Shown: positions 40,865 to 46,749 of the stretch, in pieces | How the letters are laid out: the number at the start of each line of letters is the position of its first letter | Numbering within the stretch: position 1 is the stretch's first letter | NCBI GenBank assembly: GCA_009777235.1 | Contig: WRMH01000020.1 | Coordinates: forward strand, 1-46,749 | DNA from: Oscillospiraceae bacterium | Lineage (GTDB): Bacteria; Bacillota; Clostridia; Oscillospirales; Oscillospiraceae | Direction of reading: 5' to 3' | Length of the DNA: 46,749 nt | Translations under genes and position numbers: made by a program | Notes under the pieces: generated by a model | Told to the model about the DNA's origin: nothing | What the model saw: the letters and a program-made list of their open reading frames with translations, nothing else | Database searches by the model: none

Positions 40865-41017
40865 GAGCCAACTTCGTTGGCTCAGGCAATCACTTGCGTG
40901 ATTGCTCCGGGTATGATATGCCCCCTCTGCGTGCGTTTTTATTATGGCCTTTTGCGAAAAGGGTGGCTTTTGCACGCACCCCAAACGGAGCAACGTCCGC
41001 AAACGGAGCGGAGCAAT
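40865..41017. repeat. Cluster of hairpins upstream of the DUF6273 lipoprotein gene
   Basis: Two tight hairpins, GAGCCAA-CTTCG-TTGGCTC (40865-40883) and GCAATCAC-TTGC-GTGATTGC (40886-40905), are followed by a nested set: ATTGCTCCG (40901) with CGGAGCAAT (41017), TGCGTGC (40928) with GCACGCA (40978), and CCTTTT-GCG-AAAAGG (40948-40962). It could be a mobile palindromic element or a structured RNA. It ends 42 bases before the next ATG. Confidence 0.6.
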
Positions 41018-41059
41018 CCGAAAAGTCATTGAAATTAAAAGCAAAAGGAGAGATAACCC

Positions 41060-41683
41060 ATGAAGAAACTATTGACATTACTGCTCATTGCCGCGCTCGC
41101 ATTATCGCTCACTATGACGCTCGCCGCCTGTGGTGGTGACGGCAGCAATGGGGGCGACACACCCATTGCCGCAAATATCGGCGATGTTATTCCATTCGGT
41201 GGATATAATTGGCGTGTATTGGACGTACAGGGCGGAAAGGCATTTATTATCAGCGAAGACATATTGGAACGACGCCCATATCATGAACCCGGCGGCCGCA
41301 TAACATGGGAAAATAGCACAATTCGCAATTATCTGAACAGCGAATTTTTGAGCAGCTTCAGCCAAGCCGACCAAGCAAAGATAAGTGAAACAACAGTAAT
41401 CAACAATAATAATCCAACTTACGATACACCCGGCGGCAACAACACAGTAGACAAAGTTTTTCTGCTTAGCATATACGAAGCTGGACGATATTTCGAAAAC
41501 GATTCGGCAAGGATAGCGTATGATTCAGACGGCGAAGCTGTCTGGTGGTGGCTTCGGTCGCCCGGCGACTATAGTTATTATGCCGCGTTCGTCAACAACG
41601 TCGGCTACCTCAACCACAACGGCGGCAATGTCAACAACAATATTCCCGGCGTTCGTCCCGCTTTGTGGCTAAATCTGGATTGA
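41060..41683 (+). CDS. DUF6273 lipoprotein with Asn-rich C-terminal tail
   Basis: 207 residues; AAAGGAG precedes the ATG. The lipobox TLAAC gives acylated Cys24. The mature part matches DUF6273: YNWRVLDVQGGKAFIISED, RITWENSTIRNYLNSEF, TPGGNNTVDKVFLLSIYEA, WWWLRSPG, and GVRPALWLNLD at the end. Between WWLRSPG and VRPALW lies an Asn/Tyr/Gly-rich strip (FVNNVGYLNHNGGNVNNN) coded largely by AAC/AAT. In this fold, related to C-type-lectin/FGE-like domains, that is the segment made variable by diversity-generating retroelements in some bacteria. No reverse transcriptase or template repeat is seen here. Cell-surface ligand binding is inferred. Confidence 0.8.
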   Translation: MKKLLTLLLIAALALSLTMTLAACGGDGSNGGDTPIAANIGDVIPFGGYNWRVLDVQGGKAFIISEDILERRPYHEPGGRITWENSTIRNYLNSEFLSSFSQADQAKISETTVINNNNPTYDTPGGNNTVDKVFLLSIYEAGRYFENDSARIAYDSDGEAVWWWLRSPGDYSYYAAFVNNVGYLNHNGGNVNNNIPGVRPALWLNLD

Positions 41684-41734
41684 AGCACTTGCCCTCATTG
41701 CGGAAACAAAGATATTTTTTCGTTGGGCGACGGT

Positions 41735-42724
41735 ATGATGAGTTTTTCTTCGCTCCCTGCGCAAACGTATCAAACCGTGTTTGCTTATTTTCGTGCGGAG
41801 ATGCTGCATTGCGTTGAAAAAGGCGGCACAGAAAAAGACTTGATAGACACGTTAAAAGAATACGTCGTTGCGGCGGCTGACATTGATGCCTATTTCAATT
41901 TTTATATGGACATATTTGTCGTTATACTCGCCAGTCTGTTTCTTCAAAAAGATAAGTTTTTAAGAGAAATCCCCGGATTGCTGCGGAAATTCCTATTTGA
42001 CGGCGGCGAAGGTTTCGATATTGAGAGTATCGACTTAACCGACAGAGCCGAAGCGTCAAACACAGTCGCAGGGCTGCTTACCCGTGATATAGTCCGGCGG
42101 CAAACGCGTCTTAAAGATGATTTTAGCATAATTGTCAGCAATGCCTCGGATTTTAAAAACTTAGTACCGTTACAACGACTGTATCTATTATCGAAGCAAG
42201 GGCGTAATTATTTGTCGGGGGAGTTTAAGACAAGGCTTGCACCTGATTATTCGCTTATCCAAACAGAAAATGATTTAGGCAAAATAAAATCCACCCTGCT
42301 CGAAAACAAGGTGGATATTGTGGAAATGGTCGATATTTGCAGTCTTGACGATTTGTTGAGTTATGAACTCTATCACACGCTAAAATCGAATATGCTGATA
42401 CGTTGTTGCAAACATTGCGGTGAGTTTTTTGTTGTTCGAGGTCGGATTGATACCGAATACTGCGATAGAATCAAGCTGGGCGAGAACAAGCCGTGTTCAA
42501 TTATCGGGGCGACACGCAGTTATTGGGGGAGTAAAGAGGGTGATGTCATTTACACGGCGTTTCAAAAGGCGTACAAGCGTATGCACTCCCGTCAGCGTGT
42601 TAAAAAAATAACGCAGACCGAGTTTTACGAGTGGTCGGAGGAAGCACGCCGAAAACGGGGCGAGTGTGAAGCAGGGCAGATTTCGCTTGATGACTTCAAG
42701 GCTTGGCTTGGGAATAAAAGATAA
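41735..42724 (+). CDS. DUF6076 protein with C-terminal zinc finger
   Basis: 329 residues from ATG 41735; an in-frame TTG at 41723 is possible, and neither has a good ribosome site. The C-terminal third holds CKHCGEFFVVRGRIDTEYC and a second Cys further on (KPCSIIGATRSYW), a zinc-finger-like motif found with DUF6076, followed by a basic helix (KRMHSRQRVKK) and FYEWSEEARRKR. The N-terminal 220 residues are helical with no recognised domain. Function unknown; nucleic-acid binding is plausible. The reading frame continues upstream, without a start codon, through CPHCGNKDIF to the TGA of the lipoprotein gene, hinting that an original N-terminal zinc ribbon was cut off. Confidence 0.7.
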   Translation: MMSFSSLPAQTYQTVFAYFRAEMLHCVEKGGTEKDLIDTLKEYVVAAADIDAYFNFYMDIFVVILASLFLQKDKFLREIPGLLRKFLFDGGEGFDIESIDLTDRAEASNTVAGLLTRDIVRRQTRLKDDFSIIVSNASDFKNLVPLQRLYLLSKQGRNYLSGEFKTRLAPDYSLIQTENDLGKIKSTLLENKVDIVEMVDICSLDDLLSYELYHTLKSNMLIRCCKHCGEFFVVRGRIDTEYCDRIKLGENKPCSIIGATRSYWGSKEGDVIYTAFQKAYKRMHSRQRVKKITQTEFYEWSEEARRKRGECEAGQISLDDFKAWLGNKR

Positions 42725-42804
42725 TTTATTTTTTATTTTTCAAAACTCGGTGTAGAAATTTTCATAATTTTATGGTAGAATGATAATGATAGGAGTTGAG
42801 TTTT

Positions 42805-43626
42805 TTGAGTAACAGTAAGCCCTTGCTGCCTGTAAAGTCAGATTTTGTGTTCAAGCTGATTTTCGGCGACCAGAAAAACGTTGATATACTGGCGGATTTT
42901 CTTAAATCCGTTTTGGATATACCTGATGAGGAATACGACCGACTAACTGTGGTTGACCCTCATGTTAAAAAAGAGTTCAAAGATGATAAATACGGCATTT
43001 TCGACGTTAAAATTCACACAAGAAGCGGCAACGTAATTCAGGTGGAGATTCAGGTCGAGCCTATACCCGATATGATACCCCGTATTATTTACGGGCAGTC
43101 GAAAATGGTAACGGAACAGATTAAATCGGGGCAGGATTGGGGAGTTATAAACAAGGTCGTATCAATCATTATTTTGGATTATGATTTTGTAAAGGGCACC
43201 GAACAGTATCACCACAAGTTCCGCAACCGCACCGAGGACGGTATAGAATTTACAGATTTAACCGAGATAAACACGCTTGAACTTTCCAAATTGCCGTCTG
43301 ATACGGACAGTTCGGCGCTTTGGAACTGGATGAAATTCATAAAATCTGATGACGGGGAGGTTTTGGATATGATAGCAGAAAGAAATCCGCAAATTAGAAA
43401 AGCCGTCGGCGTTCTCAAAGAACTGTCGGCTGATGAGCGTACCCGTATGTTGTTTGACGAGAGAGAAAAGGCAAGAAGAGATGTTGCGTCAAGGATGGCG
43501 GGGGCAAGGCGTGACGGTCATATTGATGTTGCTAAAAATCTTGTAAAAATGGGTATGACGATTGATTCGATAATTCAAGCCACAGGATTATCAAAAGAAG
43601 AAATAAAGTCGTTGCAAAACACTTAA
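42805..43626 (+). CDS. Rpn family PD-(D/E)XK nuclease
   Basis: 273 residues from TTG 42805 (AGGAG nine bases upstream; the TTG at 42796 touches the ribosome site). Begins LLPVKSDFVFKLIFGDQKN, the Rpn/PDDEXK_2 start. The nuclease core is GIFDVKIHTRSGNVIQVEIQ with the Asp and the E-x-Q pair. The C-terminus has the helical tail with MAGARRDGHIDVAKNLVKMG. Rpn proteins promote RecA-independent recombination through DNA cleavage and are often scattered in accessory regions. Complete and probably functional. Confidence 0.88.
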   Translation: MSNSKPLLPVKSDFVFKLIFGDQKNVDILADFLKSVLDIPDEEYDRLTVVDPHVKKEFKDDKYGIFDVKIHTRSGNVIQVEIQVEPIPDMIPRIIYGQSKMVTEQIKSGQDWGVINKVVSIIILDYDFVKGTEQYHHKFRNRTEDGIEFTDLTEINTLELSKLPSDTDSSALWNWMKFIKSDDGEVLDMIAERNPQIRKAVGVLKELSADERTRMLFDEREKARRDVASRMAGARRDGHIDVAKNLVKMGMTIDSIIQATGLSKEEIKSLQNT

Positions 43627-43641
43627 CAAAGGGTTGGTTTT

Positions 43642-45312
43642 ATGGGGATATTTTTATTTGTTATTGGAACGCTGTTATTATTAGGTATAGGAACGGTAGT
43701 AGCCTATTTTGTAATTGAGGAATCTCCTGAAGATTTTTATTACCGCACGCTGGGCAGCTTTTATTTAATGACTGCGTTAATTTTTGTGTACTGTTTTTTT
43801 GGAGATTCTGTTTTTGGCGAAATTGCAAAAAGCTGGATTGTATTTGCATTTACGATATTATTCTGTCTGTATCTACTTTTATATGTTATCTTTTATGTTG
43901 ACTCAGATGAACTTAACGTCAGACTTTTATTACTTGTGCCAATAGTTGGTATCGAAATATGGCAATTAGTCCATATATGGTCTGTCGTTTGGACGGCTAT
44001 TGTAAAATTATTGGGGATTTTAATTAACAATACCTTTGTTTCGTCATTATTTGCTTTTTTAATTATTTCATTTACAGTATCTTATATTAACAAACAACGC
44101 TATAAAAGCAAGTTAAGAAGGGAATTGTATCATTCCAGATATTCTTCTAATCGTTCTGACTTTTCATTTGGTTTATATAATAAATCGTTTGATAGCTCTG
44201 GAAATATACCAGATGATATTATATTTTTAGTTATGAAAATGTATCAATATGCTAAAGATGACCGCCTTAGTCCCAGTCGGATAAATGCTTTTCTTATGAG
44301 ATATGAAGATGATATACCACCATCTATCAGAAATAGGGTCATGGACAGGTTTATGGAATCGTATCATTTACATAACATGGAATACTTGAATTTATTAGAG
44401 TTTGCAACTTTATTGTTTCCGGAATATTTTGGAAGCTATAAAATGGCTTCGACTTCAAGTAAATACGATTTTAGACTTTTTGAGGAATATTACGAATTGT
44501 CGCAGCGTAGCATGAGTAAAAATAAAATGCAATTTGAAGAACTAAACGCCAAAATCGACAAATTATCCAAAATATTAGTGGACAAGCCTTTGGAAATTGT
44601 TGAAAGCATAGACATTATAAGTGACAATACGCAGTCGTCCATGGGACAATACAATCAGTCTATTGTCCGTGAAATAGCTCACCTTATAAAGACCCCATTA
44701 CTTACAATAAATACTACTATAAAAAATTTGCAAAGCAATAAAAATGAGCATCTTTCGGATATTCAAAAAGGAAAAATGGCAATAATAAGAGATAACGTAC
44801 AAACAATTAATCTTATTATTGATGCTTACAGGAAGTTAGAAACATTATCTGAAACCTCCGTTAGTGATGCGATAGTTCCGCATTTAAAAACTGCGATTAT
44901 CTCATTGTGTGAATCAAGTGGAAAATCAATAAAAACACAAATAGGGGATTTCCCCGAAAAATTAAGCGTTCACGGGAATAATGTAATAACAATATTATTA
45001 TTGCCGCTAATAAATAATGCTATTGAAGCATCGCCCGAAAACTCTGATTTAAAAGTTTTCTGTAATGAAAAAACAGAAGGGTATTTAATAACTGTTGAGA
45101 ATAAATGCAAAGTACCACCGAAACAAAACGATTTAGATAAAGATGGTTTTTCTACAAAACCAGAAGGTGGCGAGGGTTTAAGAAGTATAAGACGAATTGC
45201 GAAATCTATTGGAATAAAATTCAAGATTGTCGCATATAATAAAGATAAAAAAGTAATTGCTACATTAACTATTCCAAAAAATACAGAGACTGTGGGAGGA
45301 GAAACTGCATGA
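43642..45312 (+). CDS. Membrane sensor histidine kinase, AT-rich
   Basis: 556 residues. The N-terminal 155 residues hold about five hydrophobic segments with no extracellular sensor domain. A linker (160-330) leads to the phosphoacceptor His347 in VREIAHLIKTPLL, then the ATPase domain with N box LINNAIEASPE, KPEGGEGLRSIRRIAK as the G2 region and a short C-terminus. GHKL type. The region is clearly more AT-rich than the housekeeping genes, with many AAA, ATA and TTA codons, suggesting transfer. The next gene overlaps by four bases and encodes its response regulator. The signal is unknown. Confidence 0.85.
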   Translation: MGIFLFVIGTLLLLGIGTVVAYFVIEESPEDFYYRTLGSFYLMTALIFVYCFFGDSVFGEIAKSWIVFAFTILFCLYLLLYVIFYVDSDELNVRLLLLVPIVGIEIWQLVHIWSVVWTAIVKLLGILINNTFVSSLFAFLIISFTVSYINKQRYKSKLRRELYHSRYSSNRSDFSFGLYNKSFDSSGNIPDDIIFLVMKMYQYAKDDRLSPSRINAFLMRYEDDIPPSIRNRVMDRFMESYHLHNMEYLNLLEFATLLFPEYFGSYKMASTSSKYDFRLFEEYYELSQRSMSKNKMQFEELNAKIDKLSKILVDKPLEIVESIDIISDNTQSSMGQYNQSIVREIAHLIKTPLLTINTTIKNLQSNKNEHLSDIQKGKMAIIRDNVQTINLIIDAYRKLETLSETSVSDAIVPHLKTAIISLCESSGKSIKTQIGDFPEKLSVHGNNVITILLLPLINNAIEASPENSDLKVFCNEKTEGYLITVENKCKVPPKQNDLDKDGFSTKPEGGEGLRSIRRIAKSIGIKFKIVAYNKDKKVIATLTIPKNTETVGGETA

Positions 45313-46289
45313 ATAATCGTAGTAATGCTCATGTTTTACTTGTCGATGATAATGAAGATTTTGCAAGAGAATATGCTGAAACATTGCAAAATCAATGTGG
45401 AGCTACGGTTATTTACGCAGCTTCCTCTGATAATGCAATAAAAATGTTTAAAAATAACTCAATAAAAGTGGTCATATTAGATCAGAAGATGGACCCTATA
45501 AAAGGTACTGAAATGTTCAAAATATTGAAAAAAATCGACCCGAAAGTGGGAACAATTCTTCTGACTACCGAAGCCGAACGTCGGGATTTAACAGAAGCAA
45601 CAAATATTGGTTTTGACTATGCTTTACTAAAAGAAGAACCTGATATTGAATCACTGCCTATAAAAATACTTCTTTTAATTATGAGGTATAATTCTTATGC
45701 GTTAATTGGCAATGAACCATTATTTTATAAACACAAAAGCGGAGGTCTTTTGAGGAGAAATGATATTGTTGAATATTTTATCATGGGGTACGAAACTCTT
45801 GACGAATCTTATGTTTTTCCCGATAGTTGGATTACTCGCAATTTTATAGAAAAAGGAACAACTCTTACATTGGAAGAAGAATTAAATATTGAAAAAGAGT
45901 TTAATTTTAAAGATAGTTTTAAAATAATTAGCGAAAACAATCTTGGTTTCAGTATTGATGAAACAATTAAATTCACATCCAACCTCGCTCTAAAAATGGA
46001 ACATGATTTTGAAAGTACCTATACTGAGAGTTTGAAAAAAGTTATGAAAAGAAAAGTCCAGCTTGATATAGACAGTAGCATTACAAATATACTTTCTCGT
46101 GTTTATGAATATACAAAGGTATTTCGTATGGTCAAGGTGTTTCTTAAAAAAATATGTTCTTGTTGCCAAGGAAGTTCAATAGATGCAATTACAGCATTTT
46201 TGCCTGTTCCTATTGTTAGGTACAGAATTCGCGAATATTATGATGACGGAACTAACAAAGAACGAGAATCTGGTGAAATTCGCGGTTAA
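45309..46289 (+). CDS. Response regulator with unrecognised output domain
   Basis: 326 residues; strong GGAGGAG before the overlapping ATG. Residues 7-120 are a receiver domain: VLLVDDNEDF with the acidic pair, phosphoacceptor Asp58 in VVILDQKMD, LLTTEAE, and Lys108 in YALLKEE. Residues about 125-326 match no DNA-binding or enzyme family I know. They are helical, with DSSITNILSRVYEYTKVF and a Cys-containing patch KKICSCCQGSS near the end. Coupled to the histidine kinase and equally AT-rich. The output could be protein-protein or RNA-directed; this is open. Confidence 0.8.
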   Translation: MNNRSNAHVLLVDDNEDFAREYAETLQNQCGATVIYAASSDNAIKMFKNNSIKVVILDQKMDPIKGTEMFKILKKIDPKVGTILLTTEAERRDLTEATNIGFDYALLKEEPDIESLPIKILLLIMRYNSYALIGNEPLFYKHKSGGLLRRNDIVEYFIMGYETLDESYVFPDSWITRNFIEKGTTLTLEEELNIEKEFNFKDSFKIISENNLGFSIDETIKFTSNLALKMEHDFESTYTESLKKVMKRKVQLDIDSSITNILSRVYEYTKVFRMVKVFLKKICSCCQGSSIDAITAFLPVPIVRYRIREYYDDGTNKERESGEIRG

Positions 46290-46297
46290 GTCATTTT

Positions 46298-46354
46298 ATA
46301 AAAATAACCCTCTAAGAATTTTATTAAATATAGTGCTTTGAGGGTTATTTTTAT
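46298..46354. terminator. Bidirectional terminator
   Basis: ATAAAAATAACCCTC (46298-46312) and GAGGGTTATTTTTAT (46340-46354) are perfect 15-bp arms with a 27-nt loop; T-rich on both strands. It closes the kinase-regulator operon and the opposing small transcript. Confidence 0.75.
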
Positions 46355-46526
46355 CAGCCGCCAAAATCCAATATTATAATAGGTCGTGCATAATGGTGTA
46401 CTCCGCGCCCTGTTCACAGCACTTCTTCGGCAAAGCAAATGATAGGAGACGCCGTTAGAGCAACGGCGTCTCATCTCTGAATTTTCGGACTGAGCCGCCA
46501 TGCAAAAAGCGGCAGTTCCTTTTTAT
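46298..46526 (-). ncRNA. Candidate small RNA of about 230 nt
   Basis: A near-consensus minus-strand promoter (46533-46561) and the terminator at 46298-46354 bracket a short unit. It contains a very stable hairpin, GAGACGCCGTT-loop-AACGGCGTCTC (46446-46472). A 71-codon frame (46501-46286) crosses the unit but has no ribosome site, resembles nothing, and would extend through the terminator. Confidence 0.45.
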
Positions 46527-46532
46527 ATTTTT

Positions 46533-46561
46533 AGTATACAAAACGGGCAAACGCATGTCAA
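46533..46561 (-). promoter_or_regulatory. Promoter of the candidate small RNA
   Basis: On the minus strand TTGACA (46561-46556), 17-bp spacer, TATACT (46538-46533). Confidence 0.7.
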
Positions 46562-46749
46562 CAATTATAGATTACTACAATTATAGATTTTTCGCGATTG
46601 TAGGCTATTTCTCAAACTTAGAGTAAAATATTAATTGGCAAAAGCAAGAAAAAGGAGACAGAAAAAGGGAAGAGAACGAATCCACTTCCCCAGCATACAG
46701 GAATTCAGTAAAATGGGATAGCTTACAAACCATAACTGAAGGAGTATGC
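46562..46749. other. Right-edge stretch without a supported gene
   Basis: Contains a direct repeat ACAATTATAGATT (46561-46573 and 46577-46589, period 16) next to the small-RNA promoter. The rest is purine-rich. A short basic frame from TTG near 46635 ends in TAG after 25 codons and is not called. Confidence 0.4.

Noticed and set aside
42725-42804. Possible promoter before the Rpn gene
   Set aside because: A TAGAAT hexamer is present but no acceptable -35 stands at the right distance.
46286-46501. Minus-strand 71-codon frame at the right end
   Set aside because: No ribosome site, no recognisable sequence, and it runs through a terminator. The unit is better read as a small RNA.

Overview
The window looks like a chromosomal piece of an anaerobic Gram-positive Bacillota, most likely an uncultured gut or digester member of the Clostridia. 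This is an inference. It rests on sortase-B-type pilus genes, DivIVA, PheS with the four-Cys insert typical of clostridia, MalT-type LuxR regulators, InlB-repeat/DUF4214 surface proteins, AGGAGG ribosome sites and frequent TTG starts. Most of the window has mixed GC; the last 3 kb of genes is clearly more AT-rich.

Layout, left to right. 1-4.0 kb: an ORF6N protein cut by the window edge, a Cys-rich DUF4214 surface protein, and a repeat-rich gap (a 102-bp element, a 21-unit GTTT microsatellite, a 232-bp element with 30-bp terminal inverted repeats). 4.1-11 kb: an EamA exporter, a GH2 beta-mannosidase/GH3 beta-glucosidase operon and a NIF3-like protein. 11.4-14.6 kb: a 1082-residue wall-anchored adhesin. 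14.6-21.4 kb (minus strand): a sugar operon of solute-binding lipoprotein, two ABC permeases, PfkB kinase and GH65 phosphorylase, with a consensus promoter and a LacI-type operator. 21.6-27.1 kb: a pilus operon. 27.3-31.9 kb: a membrane zinc peptidase, a DivIVA-like protein and a MalT/LuxR activator. 31.9-40.5 kb: housekeeping genes (dihydroorotase, tgt, dihydropyrimidinase, pheS, pheT) with a HepT/MntA toxin-antitoxin pair between them. 41-46.3 kb: accessory genes (DUF6273 lipoprotein, DUF6076, Rpn nuclease, histidine kinase and response regulator) and a probable small RNA.

The most interesting unit is the pilus system. It contains a signal-peptidase homologue that has lost both catalytic residues (SipA-like), and a single polypeptide in which a class B sortase is followed by a SipW-type signal peptidase with its Ser and His intact. 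It also has two large isopeptide-type surface proteins ending in a PTGI sorting motif, a small pilin-like protein ending in GPKTG, and a second sortase. Three promoters (large adhesin, pilus operon, main pilin) carry the palindrome ACCCTATAGGGT at an identical distance from their -10 boxes. The centre falls at about -42.5, the class II activator position, and none has a recognisable -35. The MalT/LuxR gene downstream is the obvious candidate activator. Its mRNA leader, the leader of the pilus operon and the leader of the pfkB gene share an almost identical hairpin fused to the ribosome-binding site, which ties the sugar operon, the pilus operon and the regulator together.

At least three families of small palindromic elements are scattered between genes. 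One family shows compensatory base changes between its two copies.
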